A stretch of DNA of 64,000 bases. Source: Rhodamnia argentea (taxonomy: Eukaryota > Streptophyta > Magnoliopsida > Myrtales > Myrtaceae). Position 1 is the stretch's first letter, and each line of letters opens with the position of its first letter. Shown here piece by piece: positions 45,913 to 57,830 of the stretch. A program made the position numbers and the translations under genes. Under the pieces are notes generated by a model, which was given only the letters and a program-made list of their open reading frames with translations, had not been told where the DNA came from and did no database searches. Location: assembly GCF_020921035.1 (NCBI RefSeq), contig NC_063158.1, forward strand, positions 26,956,962 through 27,020,961, read 5' to 3'.

Positions 45913-46115
45913 ATCAGCATCGCTTGGTTAAGGTAATCAGTCCACGGAGGAAGATTTTAGGTGCATATCAGCTAGTCTTTTGCCAACAAATCCATCTGCG
46001 TTAAGACGATGGTCAGTTGTTATCTAAGCACCTTAACACGACAAAGCAACTCATCATTTGAAGGACCTCGAGTGGATTCCGTTATGACGAAAAAGGTCAA
46101 CCATAGGCGATTAGT

Positions 46116-46705
46116 TCAATCATCATCGCATGCACCTAAAGTGATGGAATGACAGTGATTTATCTTGTGTAGCAAGGACCTTATTGACTGCAACACATGT
46201 TCCCAAGAGGCCTTCAAGAACCCTATGAGTGTCGGACAATGATGAAGGCCGTCTCCTGAAGGCCTGTTTGCAATTGTCCGTGCCTTACTAGCAATCATCG
46301 CCAAGTCAGCCAATCCAAAGAGGCTCTTGGAGAGCAAGTCAGCTAGTGCCTCTTCAAGTTTCAATAGAACCGGTCTTACAAACGTTTCGACACTGCTGGA
46401 TGTGCTGGTGGACTGACGGGTCCTTGCTCGGACCGGTGATGTTAGTTAGCGTCGAAGATTACACAATCTTGGGCGATCAAAGATGTATGATAAACCAAGC
46501 CACAGACAATGCAGGCCAGTGTGTAGTCATTAGCATCAGGTGCCCGCAGACCGGAATACAGAGGTTCGTGCTTCGTAGTGTAGAATGTGTAGTTGGTTGC
46601 TTGCTTGCCGACGTTGTTGACTACCTCGGACATGGCCATCACGAGCAGACTGACGGATGACAAGCGCAAAGGAGACAGAATGTGACATGAACAAGATGCT
46701 GTCAT
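46116..46705 (-). pseudogene. Type B inhibitor pseudogene B4
   Basis: The most complete type B 5' end: ATG at 46705, MTASCSCHILSPLRLSSVSL, then MSEVVNNVGKQATNYTFYTT. Two conserved cysteines are changed (Gly and Tyr in place of C1 and C2). The frame ends at TAA after DCVIFDAN. The C-terminal part (DLAMIASKARTIANRP) is shifted by the same missing base as in B1 (46282-46284). Clearly dead. Confidence 0.8.
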
Positions 46706-46889
46706 CGTCTTATGTTGCTTTTGGATTATGAAGATGGCTGAGATCTGCTTTTCTAACTTGAACAAATACGAGCAGAATCACCTCTGCCAAAAACTTTGGA
46801 AACTGAGAGAAATGAAATTCACAGTGCTAACACGTTAAGACGAATCATTTGAAGCTAGATTGCACAAGGCTTTCAGCGTTATGTTCTCA

Positions 46890-49019
46890 ATCAATAAGGG
46901 ACAAATATGCTGTAACTACCACACTATCTTCTTTTTCTCACACTCTTCAAGTTCTATAAGACATTACCACGCCGTAACTTATTACGAACTAATTGTCCGA
47001 TTCAGTAACAACTACGAGCACACTGGAAAGGATTAATAGAGTGATCATCCAATGTGGGGAAAACAATCAAGAAGCAACCTCCGTGGAATGAAAACTAAAG
47101 CTGGCAAAAAAAAAAAAAAGGGTGGACAGGATCGTAAGTGAAATTCACGATCGGAACAATCCAATGTGGAATGAGGTGCGACGGGCAAGTATGCTGGGTT
47201 CCTGCTTTTTCTTAGTATTTAATAAAGCATTGAAACACCGAAACCTGACTGTACCATAGACAGCAGAATTGGACAGGAAAAATGTATATCATTGAGTGAA
47301 ATCCAGATGGGATTGGTGGACAAGATCAGACAGCCTTACTTCAAAAGAAAAATTCATGTGAGATTTCACTGTGCAAACAAGAAGATGACCTATACTTGAC
47401 TTGATGGTCATGGTATTCCTTACATTGTTAATTGGATAAGCATCTCTTGGTTGATAGGGGAATCAAGAAAAAGAGATATTAAAGCAAGCTCATTTTGTTG
47501 TTAGGCTTTTTTAGAATCAACATGCTAGAATGCATCATTGGACCATTCAGGTGGATCAGGAAAGGGCATCATGCTGAGCCAGAAAACTAGGAGATGTCCA
47601 CGTTTACTTCCAAAATGAACTTCTGTCAAAGGGCATCATGAGCACCAGTTCACTAGACTTGTACCCTGCAAGAAGCTCCTGTCGAGCCCAGATCAGAACA
47701 TCGCTTAAACGGAACTGCAATTACTTAACAAAGAGACAATCTGCCCAGGTTGCAATTCTTTCTCGCTAATTTGTCCAAATAGATTTGAGAGCTCAAAATG
47801 TGTTGAGAAATTTCCAAACTGCTAAAACTTGGCATATTTTGTCAATCTCTGTATCTTGTTACACTGTTGGACTATGAAATAGGTGATGGACCAGCATAAT
47901 CTCTGTGACAAGATATATGAAGCTTTGGAGAGCAAGCCACAGTAGGAAAAGTATCAAAAACTCACCGGAGACATGTCTTTGTCAAAGCCCCACTTCCACT
48001 TATAATGCAGCAAACTACATCGATGTCACGCAATAATTCAGTTTGCTGGCAAAAATTTCCATGAACTCATAGAGTTCATATCTCTGTGATTCTTTCTTTG
48101 TCCGGGCCGATGCAGGCATATGCCGAAATCATTAAAAAAAACTCCAAGGTTTGTGTAGGAGTTGAAACAAATGTGCATATGAACATAGAGATTATGCCCC
48201 CGTGATAGCGTCACTACCTTTTCACGACATTAACCATGGCGAATTTTGCATAGTCAATGAACGTGACAGCAACCAATGACAAGAAGGAGGAGGAGGAGGA
48301 GGAGGAGGAGGAGTTATTTTCAAACCTGAAGTTGACCCATTGCAATAGAGAGATCAACAAAGTTGCGATTTATTTTACCGATGCTTTGGGTGTGTATTCA
48401 CAAGACTCTCTTAAGTGAATTTTATCTGCTTTTTCCGACCAAAAAACAAATGGAGTTGACGCATGATGCCGGCAATAAATGCTTGAACCCAAAAGCAAAA
48501 GATCCAGCCTTTCAATGATGTTTAACAGGATGAGGCATCACCTGTTGAATTTTCGTAGCAGCTACTCAGAGGTAGGAAATCTGTTTTGAATCTAAGCTTG
48601 TAAGCTAGATGTTAGTTTCTTTTCATTGAAACCTGGTCCTTGCATCGCTCTTGGAATGTGAGGCGGATCGAGATATCAAAGTGAACCTCGCGATAAAATG
48701 AGAACAAAGTCAAGCGTGCACTATATGGGTGAGCATCGCCTCTGGTTCAATCCGAGAACCAGATCGAACCTATTTGGGACAAGTGGCACCGTTTCCGAGT
48801 CCGCCAACCTAGAATCTGCCCACATGATAGGTCCATTCCCAATTCTAAGGCCGAAACGGCATTTGAAGCCTCTTTTACCAAAAAAGGAAATAAAAAAACA
48901 ATTTTTGTACCCATAGAAATCAAACCATGGTCTCCATGAACAAACAACTTAACAGCTCCACAGACAAATGTTTTATTAGTGAAATTGTGCAATTTTGAGA
49001 TATTATTATAAAGATATGG
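46890..49019. other. Duplicated intergenic block, unit 4 to unit 5
   Basis: The fullest copy of the block: GGGACAAATATGCTG (46899), CTTGACTTGATGGTC (47397), AATAGGTGATGGACCAGCAT (47878), ATGTCTTTGTCAAAGCCCCA (47972), and the type A downstream block (48600-48990). The last part is almost identical to the DNA downstream of A4. No gene recognised. Confidence 0.65.
48285..48313. repeat. (GGA)n microsatellite expanded in one unit
   Basis: About nine to ten GGA triplets follow GACAAGAA. The same place in other units has only two or three (29555, 40753, 61271), so expansion followed duplication. Confidence 0.9.
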
Positions 49020-49285
49020 TTAGACATTGAGCCACTTTGCAAGAGCAACACAAATCACTGAAAGCCCGTAAATATTGTTGTTGTTATCAGTCAACGGAGA
49101 TTTGGCTCCCCTAAAGGCCAATTCGCAGTCCTTCGCTTGGTCGCGTGTCATGGAAGCAAAGTAGCTCAATCTGCCATATGTCTCCCAATCCAAGTCGGTT
49201 AAAGCTAGTGTAGTTTTCACAATGGCCGTTGCATAATCTAGGCGGCATTGCTCGAGGTGCGGGTGCACTGGACCGGTCGAGTTAC

Positions 49286-49566
49286 TGTTGGAGCTGTGTC
49301 CCAGTGCTGCTGCTGTTTTTCTTGTTGTTTTAGTTCTTTTTTTTCTATTTTGCAGTCAAGTTTGATTTGTTAGGTAGTTAGTTTGTTAGCTATTTTCTAG
49401 GAAGTGGAACAAGTCAGTTTTTTGCACGTTTGTGTGCAGTTCAAAACAAGTTCCTATTAAGCTTGTACTTGACAGTTTTCAAAGTTAAGGTTTCTAGTCT
49501 TCTATTCCATCTCTCTCTATGCAAGTGCAGAAAATTGTGATAGCTGATCCTTAATCAGCATTAACA
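49286..49566 (+). repeat. 5' LTR of the A5 copia element
   Basis: 281 bp, beginning TGTTGGAGCTGTGTCC and ending CAGCATTAACA. Followed immediately by the primer-binding site at 49568-49579. Confidence 0.95.
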
Positions 49567-52500
49567 GTGGTATCAGAGCTTCTGTGGGATCTTAAGGGAC
49601 TGTGAAGTGAGGGTAAGCGAGCATGCAAACCGTGAAGTAAGGGTAAGCGAGCCCGCAAAGACAAAGCTATGGAGGCGGGATCAAGTGGATTCTCTACAAT
49701 GGCTACTCCGGTCTTTACCGGGGAAAATTATCAAGCTTGGGCTGTCAAGATGACAACATTCTTGGAGGGTCATGATCTATGGGAGGCTGTGGAGAATGAT
49801 TATGAGATTGCTCCGCTTCCAAACAATCCGACCTTGAATCAGATAAAGTTCCATAAAGAGAGAACCACAAGGAAGGCCAAGGCAAAGACTTGCCCGTATC
49901 TTCTTGTCTCACCCCATATCTTCACAAGGATCATGAGATGTGATTCTGCAAAGGCAATATGGGATTGCTTGAAGAATGAATACGAGGGAGATGAGAAGAT
50001 AAGAAGCATGAAGGTGCTGAATCTCTTAAGGGAGTTTGAGAGACAACGGATGAAGGATTCAGAGTCGGTGAAGGAATACTCTGATAGGCTGATTGAGATA
50101 GCTGAAAAGATCGTAGTTTTAGGGACTGACTTGAAGGATGAAAGGCTGGTTCGGAAGATCCTGGTGTCTCTTCCAGAGAAGTTTGAAGCCACCATAGCTT
50201 CTCTGGAAAATACAAGAGATTTAGCCGACATAGAGCTTGCGAAATTGTTAAGTGCCCTACGGGCACAAGAGCAAAGAAGACCGATGAGAAGAGAAGAGCC
50301 TATAGAGGGTGCAATGCAAGCTAAAGTGAAGTTCAATGATGGAGGCAAAGGGAAGAAATGGAATCAGCCCAAAGGAAATGCAGGTGACTCCAAGTTTGTA
50401 GCGAAAGAAGGAAGTTCTAGTGGGTCCGGCAAATGGAAGAAGAACAAGAAGCCTTGTCAACACTGTGGCGGAACTACTCATCGGTCCTTTAGATGCTGGA
50501 GGAGGCCTGATGCTAAGTGCATAAGATGTCACAAGATGGGTCACATGGAAGCAATCCGCAAAGAGAACAATCACCAAGAAGCGGGAGAAGCACAGATAGC
50601 AGTGAATGAGACCGAAGAAGAACGCTTGTTTGTGGCTTCCTATTCTGGTTCTCCCGTTGAGAATGATGCATGGCTGGTGGATAGTGGCTGTACCAATCAT
50701 ATAACTAGCAATTTGAAGCTGTTTAGGAGTCTAGACAAGTCGGTCAGGTCCAAAGTCAGAATTGGCAATGGACAGTATATCGAAGTGCAAGGGAAGGGTA
50801 CAGTGGCTATTGAAGGAAATCGGGATGTGAAGCTGATTAGTGATGTTCTCTTTGTGCCAAAAATAGACCGGAATCCGTTGAGTGTTGGCCAATTAGTTGA
50901 GAGGGGCTATAAAGTGAAGTTTGAAGGAGAGGAATGCCTTATTGATAATGCAGATAGCAAGGAAGTACCGAGAATGCCAATGAAAGACAAGTGCTTCATG
51001 TTCAAGCCACGAGAAATGCAACAAATGGTTTTGAAGTGCAAAGAAGAAAATGCAGAGCTATGGCATAAAAGGCTTGGACATGTTCACTGGAAGAACATGT
51101 TGTTTATGCAGAGGAATAGCTTGCGGATGACTTGCCAAGTTTGGAGGAGGAATTTCCACAAAGGTAGTAACTTGTCTTCTTGGCAAGCAAGCCCGATTTC
51201 CTTTCAAAGGAGGAGGTTGGAGAGCATGTGAGAAGCTGCAATTAGTCCACACAGACTTATGTGGACCTATGTCCGAGTCATCTCTCAATGGTAGCAGGTA
51301 TTTCATTACTTTCACAGATGACATGACTAGAATGAGCTGGATTTACTTTCTGCAAGCCAAGTTTGAAGTTGTTGATGTGTTTGTGAAGTTCAAAGCCTTA
51401 GTTGAGAATCAGAGTGGGAAGAAAATCTAAATGCTCAAGTCTGATAATGGTTCTGAGTATCTTGCTCACAAGTTTAAGTTAAACTGTGAGGAAGCAGGCA
51501 TTATGCAGCATTTCATCGCCCCCTATTCATCTCAACGGAATGGGGTCGGTGAGAGGAAAAACAGAAGCATTATGGAAATGGCCGGATGTATGATGCAGGA
51601 GAAGATGTTACCTAAGAAGTTCTGGTCTGAGGCGGCTAACACTGCAGTGTTCTTGTTGAATAGATTGCCCACAAAGGCCTTAGAGAGGTCAACACCTTTT
51701 GAAGTTTGGTATGGTGTTAAACCTTATGTAAAGAATTTAAAAGTTTTTGGGTGTTTGTGTTATACGCATGTTCCTCGGGTCAAGAGGGACAAGTTGGATC
51801 AAAGAGCCGAGCCTGGAGTATTCATTGGATACAGTCTCCAATCAAAGGCTTACAGGATTTTTCAGCCTATGACGGGGAAGGTGACTGTGAGTAGAGATGT
51901 TGTTTTTCTAGAAGAAGATGAGTGGAATTGGATCGAAGAAAAGAATGCAAGACAGAAGAAATCTGCAGAACAACAACCTACAACAACCGTACAGGTTAAT
52001 GAAGTTGTGAATGGATTAGAAGATACTATGGATGATATGCCAATAAGAGGCACAAGGTCACTTGCTGAAGTTTATGAAAGAAGCAATGTGGTAGTGCTTG
52101 AACCAGCTAACTTTGTGGAAGCTAAGGAGGATCAGAAGTGGATTGCAGCAATGCGGGAGGAGTTGACAATGATTTAGAAAAACCACACATGGGAGCTTGT
52201 TGACGGACCATATGACAAGTGTGATTGGGGTTAAGTGGGTGTTCAAAAAAAAACTTAATCCCGATGGTTCCGTCAATAAACACAAAGCTAGACTAGTTGC
52301 GAAAGGCTATCCTCAGATATGGGGAGTAGATTATTCTGAAACTTTTGCGCCCGTTGCAAGACTTGATACAATCAGGCTACTTTTAGTGTTGCAGCGAGAG
52401 AAGGAGTGGCCTATATTTCAACTAGACGTCAAGTCTGCATTTTCGAATGGAGAGCTCGAAGAGGAGATTTTTGTTGAACAACCTGAAGGCTTCAATGCCA

Positions 52501-53635
52501 AAGGGCAAGAAGAGAAGGTATACAAATTGAGGAAAGCTCGTATGGATCAAGGTGCTCCAAGAGCTTGGTATGGAAAGATAGACAGATATCTCAGGATTTT
52601 GGCTTTGCAAGAAGCTTGAGTGAGTTCACTCTTTATGTCAAGAAGGTGAATCACAGTGTTGTAATTCTGTCACTCTATGTAGATGATTTGTTGGTGACGG
52701 GGAATAATGTGGAACCGATAGAGAGGGTGAAGCAAGGTGCATTTGCAGCTTTTGAGATGTCAGACTTGGGACATATGGCTTATTTTCTAGGTTTGGAAAT
52801 CAAACAAACTTCACATGAGATTTTCATCCGCCAAAAGAAATACATGAAGGAAATTTTGAAGAAGTTTCGGATGGAAGATTGTAGAAGTGTCGGCACTCCT
52901 ATGGTCGTTAAGGAGAAGCCGCAAAAGAATGATGGAACAAGCGATAGATGCTTCAATGTATAGAAGCTTGATTGGATGTCTCATGTATCTCACAGCAACT
53001 AGACCGGACATTCTATTTGTTGTGAGTGTTTTATCCAGGTTCATGAGTAGTCCTAGTCGGTTACATTTGGTCACCGCAAAAAGGGTCTTGAGATACATCA
53101 AAGGAACATTGTTCTTTGGTGTGAAGTTTAGGAAAGGCCAGAAGTTTAAGTTGCGGGGTTTTTCTGATAGTGACCGGGCTGGCTCAGTAGATGACATGAA
53201 GAGTACATCCGGGTACTGTTTCACTCTTGGTTCCGCTTGTTTCTCTTGGTGTTCCAAAAAGCAGGAGATTGTAGCTCAGCCCACTGCAGAGGCTGAGTTT
53301 ATAGCAGCTCTTGCAGCTGCAAATCAAGTTTTGTGGCTGAAGAAGATAATGAAGGATCCGTGGTTGAGTTCTCGTGATTGCATTGAAGTTTATGTGGACA
53401 ATCAGGCTGCTTTAGCAATATCACAGAATCCAGTTTTCCATGGCAAAACCAAGCATTTTAAGATCAAATTCTTCTTTCTACGTGAAGTGCAACAAAGTGG
53501 TGAAGTTAAGTTGGTTTATTGCAAATCAGAAGATCAGCTTGCAGACATGTTCACAAAGCCACTTCAGGTTGAAAGATTTGAGCTGTTAAGGAAGAAAATT
53601 GGAGTTTGCAGCAGCAACTGATCCAAGGAGGAGTT

Positions 53636-53912
53636 TGTTGGAGCTGTGTCCCAGTGCTGCTGCTGTTTTTCTTGTTGTTTTAGTTCTTTTTTTTCTGTTT
53701 TGCAGTCAAGTTTGATTTGTTAGGTAGTTTGTTAGCTATTTTCTAGGAAGTGGAACAAGTCAGTTTTTTGCACGTTTGTGTGCAGTTCAAAACAGGTTCC
53801 TATTAAGCTTGTACTTGACAGTTTTCAAAGTTAAGGTTTCTGGTCTTCTATTCCATCTCTCTCTATGCAAGTGCAGAAAATTGTGATAGCTGATCCTTAA
53901 TCAGCATTAACA
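53636..53912 (+). repeat. 3' LTR of the A5 copia element
   Basis: 277 bp with the same ends as the 5' LTR; it differs by three substitutions and a 4-bp indel. It is preceded by the polypurine tract near 53623-53633. Confidence 0.95.
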
Positions 53913-54622
53913 GTTACTTTGTAGGGCAGTTATCTGGTCTTGGGTGCTCGAAGCGTTGCGATTCGCCAAACTGAAGGCAACATAGGCTAGTTTGGCCCCA
54001 TCAGCGCCCAATGTGCGCGGATCAGAGTTGAGAGCGTCCTTGAAAAACTTGTAATAGGGTGTTGTTTGGTTGCATATCCGCTCCACTAGCTTGGAATCGG
54101 CGGCGACGAGCAAAGATCCAATGGTGATTGCAGAAGAGAAGAAGAGCATAAGATGTTGCCATCGTTCTCTTTTCTCTGATCTGAATTTTGGGGGATGGTT
54201 GTTGAATCGTGCCTACAGGAGCCCTGTTAATCTCTGCTTAAGTAGGAACGAGAGATGTAAAATTCCCAGGTTTAACAGGAATGTATCAATTAATTGCAGC
54301 TTTATTTTTGCGACATGGAGGCTTCTGCAACATAAATTTAAATGGAAAGGATAGAAATAGATTCCCATTATAGTAAATGAATGGGATCCTGATTTTAGTA
54401 CCAAAATGAGCTGGCAAGATGTTGTTTATTATATCTGTCCTATTCTCATCAGCATCACCTAATTAAGGTATTAGTCAAGGAAGGAAGATTTAGGTGCATA
54501 TCAGCGAGTCTTTTGCCATCTACTCGATCTATAGTTAGACCATAGTCAGTTGCTATCTAAGCACATTATATGATAAAGCCAATTCATAAATTACACGAGC
54601 GGGGAGTCGATTCCGTTGTGAC

Positions 54623-55387
54623 TAAAGCCATCAATATGGATCCATGACCCATTTTCTGACCCATGTTTTGGACAAATGGGCTATAAGTTTCTAAAGGGCA
54701 GAGTGAAAATGGGGCCGCAAAGTTAAAACTGAATCAAATAGGTGAAAAATGGGTTACCGCTATTGAACTCATTTTCGAGCCATCATAAATGGGCGTGGCC
54801 TGAAGCTTTCACAAGCACCAGTTGTAAATGTGCCTCGAGTATATTAGTTTATGTCTTTTATTTTTTAATTTTAATTTTTCATAATTACAAGAAAGAAAAA
54901 TAAAGCTAAAAATATAACTATTCAAGAGATGGAATGGAATGTTGCCGACCGCAGTTAGCCGCCTCCGCTAGCAGCCCCCTATCGCCTCCATCCATCGTCG
55001 CCACCAGCAGCCCCCGATTGCCTCCATCCGCTACCCTCGACCACCACCTGCCATCATTTGCCGTCGGACGCCGCCACCAAATTTCGAAGGGAAAAAAGGA
55101 AAATAAAATGTAAAATAAATATAAAATAGAAAGTATTATTTTAAAATAATCTTTTAACAAAAAAATTTTAAAAAAAATTCCCCACATTTGTATTGCATTA
55201 AAGTGTTTTAGCAAATCATTTTTCTTTACAAATTATAAGAAACAAAAATTTCATGATTTGGTTAAGTATAGACATGTTTAAGTAATACGGTTCGGGTCGG
55301 GTATAGGTTGTTAGATTTGTACAGTATGAAAATGAGTCAATACGGGTCAGACCATATTCAACTCATTTAACCTGTTTGACACCTCTA
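54623..55387. mobile_element. hAT-like MITE in unit 5, 765 bp
   Basis: Its right end reverse-complements to TAGAGGTGTCAAACAGGT; the left end TAAAGCCATCAATATGG is a decayed match. Flanks are GTTGTGAC (54615-54622) and GCTATGAC (55388-55395). A sister copy with a perfect duplication sits at the same site in unit 6 (58838-59581). A GCC/ACC-rich core lies at 54940-55080. Confidence 0.8.
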
Positions 55388-55463
55388 GCTATGACGAAGA
55401 ACACCGACAATAGACTATTGGTCTAGTCAGCATCGCATGCCTAAAGTGATGGACCGACAGTGA

Positions 55464-55615
55464 TCAATCTTGTGTGGGAAAGAAGTTAGCGACAGCAACA
55501 CATGTTTCCGAGAGGCAGTAGAGATCCCTATGATTATCGGAAATTAATAAAGGCGTTCTCCTCAAGGCCGATTTGCGATCGCCCGTGCCCTTACCAGCAA
55601 TCGTGGCCAAGTCAG
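55464..55615 (-). pseudogene. Type B inhibitor remnant B5 (C-terminal tail)
   Basis: An in-frame tail DLATIAGKGTGDRKSALRRT ... DLYCLSETCVAVAN up to TGA at 55464. The fourth conserved Cys is Arg (GDR). The upstream part is missing from a breakpoint at about 55615 that B6 shares. Confidence 0.75.
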
Positions 55616-57830
55616 CTCTAAGCTACCACATTTTATCAAATCCAGTCAACTGATATTCGTGCTCAGCAATGCAATTCATACAAGGGACAAACATGCTGCA
55701 ATTGTCTTACTATCTTCTCTGTCTTTCACCCTTCAGGTGCTACAACCAGACATTTCTCCATCGCAACTCTTAACATAATTATTGTCCGATTCGGTAACAA
55801 CTACGGGCACACTGGAAATGATAAATAGAGTGATCATCCAATGCGTGGAAAGAAATCGAGAAGCACCCTCTGGAAATGAAAACAGAAATTGTCAACCAAA
55901 GGTGAACAAGAACGATAGCGAAATTCATTGGGAATCAGAGTGATCCAATGTGCAATGAAGTGCGACAGGCAAACGTACCGGTTTTTGCTTTTTCTTAGGA
56001 TTTCTTGAAGCATTGAAACACCAAAATCTAACCGTACCATTGACAGCAGAATTGGGCATGACGGAATTTAGATGAATGAGCATAATGATGAAGGGATTCA
56101 CGGATAAGATCAGACAGACTTGCTTATTATGAAAACCATGGGATATGTTGCTGAGGAAACAAGAAGATGACTTCACTTGACTTGATGGTAACGGTATTCC
56201 TTACATTGATAATTTGACAAGCATCTCTTGCGTCACTTCAAACTATCTAAGTTTATGTGTCGGAGTATTCAAGCTTTGAAAGATGAGATGGCAATACTTT
56301 CATATGCATCAGCAATGCGAAGTTTGATGTATGACATGGTGGGCATGAGACTAGACGTTGCATAAGCAATGGAAGTTGTGAGTCGATATTTGCAGAACCC
56401 GAGAAGAGAGCATTGGAATCAAGTAAAATGGATATTAAGATATCTAGCAGGTATATCAAATTACGCTCTTTGTTATTGAGTTACATCTATAGAGTTGCAG
56501 AGTTATGTAGATGCAGATCACTTAAGTAATTGAGATAGTGGTAAGAGCACCACTAGATATGTCTTTACAGTTACATGTACATCAGTGAGTTAGACATCTC
56601 AACTATAGAAAGTAGTGGCTCTATGACGATAGAAGCGAAGTACATGGCGATCACAGAAGCCTCCAAGGAAATCATGTTTTTACAAGATTACATGGAGGAG
56701 CTATATCAAAAACAGTCAGTGAGCATACTATGGAGTGATAGTCAAAGTGCAGTACACTTAGCAAAGAATGCAGCTTATCAATCAATGATTAGACATATCA
56801 AGGAACGTTATTACTTCATCAGGCCATAATTAAAAGATAATGAATTAAAGTTACAAAAGATTGATGATCAAAGAATCCAGCTGATATGTTTATCAAAGTA
56901 GTAGATAGAAAGAAGCATGCTTTCTATACTGCTACTATTGTTGTTACTCCATGTTAATTGATGAGGAGTATCGCAGAGGCACAAGCTTCAGTTACTAGTA
57001 TTTTTGAAGTAGATGGATACAAAGTTGCTTGGTGCATCGGCTGTCCAAAGTAGATGGATACAAAGTTGGCTCATTGCAATAGAGAGACTTACAAAGTTGC
57101 AAAGGCCCAAAGAAAAAGAAACCTACCTAGCAATCGGAACCTCTATCCCCTCAAGTCTTTTGGGATTTATTTTACTCCGATGCTTTGGATGTGTGTTCAC
57201 AAAACACTCTTAAGTGAATGTTATCTGCTTTTTCTTGACCAAAGCCATATGGAGTTGACGCATGATGCCGACACTAAATGCTTGCATCACCTGTTGAATT
57301 TTCGTAGCAGCTATTCAGAGGCAGGAAATCAGTCCTGAATCTGAGCTAGTGAGCCAGATGTTAGTTTCTTTTCATTAAATGCATTCGAGATCCAAACATA
57401 CCCGTGCAACGAAACTTGGTCCATGCGTCACTTTTGGAATGTGAATCGGATCGAGAGATTGAAGCGAAACTCGCGATAAATGAGAACAAACTACAGCACT
57501 GACTATAGGGGCGAGCATTGCCTCTGGTTCAATCCGAGAACTAGATTTAACCTATTTTGGGAAGCTGCTACTATTTCCGAGTCCGCAAACATAGAATCTG
57601 CCCGAGGATAGTTCCATTCGCGATTCTAAGGCCGAAACGGCTTTGAAGCCTCTTTCACCAAAAAAGGGAAAAAAAAATTCATACCCATAAAAAATCAAAC
57701 CATGATCTCTCAATATTATGCTTTGAAGAGGACTCGAATCTCCATGCTCCAAGAACCAACAACATGACAACTTGATAAACAAATGTTTTATTAGTGAAGT
57801 TATGCAATTTTTAGGTACAAAAATTCTAGG
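55616..57830. other. Duplicated intergenic block, unit 5 to unit 6, with a copia fragment inside
   Basis: Starts with GGGACAAACATGCTG (55682) and the CTTGACTTGATGGTA marker (56176), is interrupted at 56232-57049 by a copia fragment, and resumes with TTGCAATAGAGAGAC (57075) and the type A downstream block (57300-57780). No gene recognised. Confidence 0.6.
56232..57049 (+). mobile_element. Fossil copia fragment (reverse transcriptase/RNase H part)
   Basis: A plus-strand open stretch reads IEAKYMAITEASKEIMFLQD and SDSQSAVHLAKNAAYQSM, which is copia RNase H. Only the pol end is present, without LTRs, with several breaks. It is unlike the A5 element in sequence, so it is a separate, older copy. 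A 20-bp direct repeat (AGTAGATGGATACAAAGTTG) occurs at 57009 and 57050. Confidence 0.75.

Larger units (their letters stand above)
49286..53912 (+). mobile_element. Ty1/copia LTR retrotransposon, young but broken, inserted in A5
   Basis: Two LTRs (49286-49566 and 53636-53912; TG...CA) are flanked by GTTAC on both sides (49281-49285 and 53913-53917). The primer-binding site TGGTATCAGAGC follows the 5' LTR and a polypurine tract (AAGGAGGAG) precedes the 3' LTR. The internal region encodes, in order, gag with a Cys/His knuckle, protease (WLVDSGCTNHIT), integrase (SDNGSEYLAHKF), reverse transcriptase (YVDDLLVTG) and RNase H (DNQAALAISQNP). That order, with integrase before reverse transcriptase, defines copia. 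About four breaks interrupt the frame. The LTRs differ by 3 substitutions and one 4-bp indel, so insertion was recent, probably under about 1 million years at usual plant rates. Confidence 0.95.
49020..54162 (-). pseudogene. Inhibitor A5, a type A gene split by a copia insertion
   Basis: The 5' part (53918-54162) starts MATSYALLLF, then loses 29 bp of signal-peptide sequence between CAAT repeats, which shifts the frame. The mature part continues LVERICNQTTPYYKFFKDAL, where the second conserved Cys is Phe. The 3' part (49020-49280) encodes LEQCRLDYATAIVKTTLALT through KDC to WLNV. The two parts join at the 5-bp duplicated GTTAC. The 3' part is nearly identical to A2, while the promoter is nearly identical to A6, so the gene is a mosaic. 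It was probably already damaged before the insertion. Confidence 0.85.

Noticed and set aside
49839-50700. Antisense open frames across the copia gag region
   Set aside because: Mirror-strand artefacts of the element's coding sequence.
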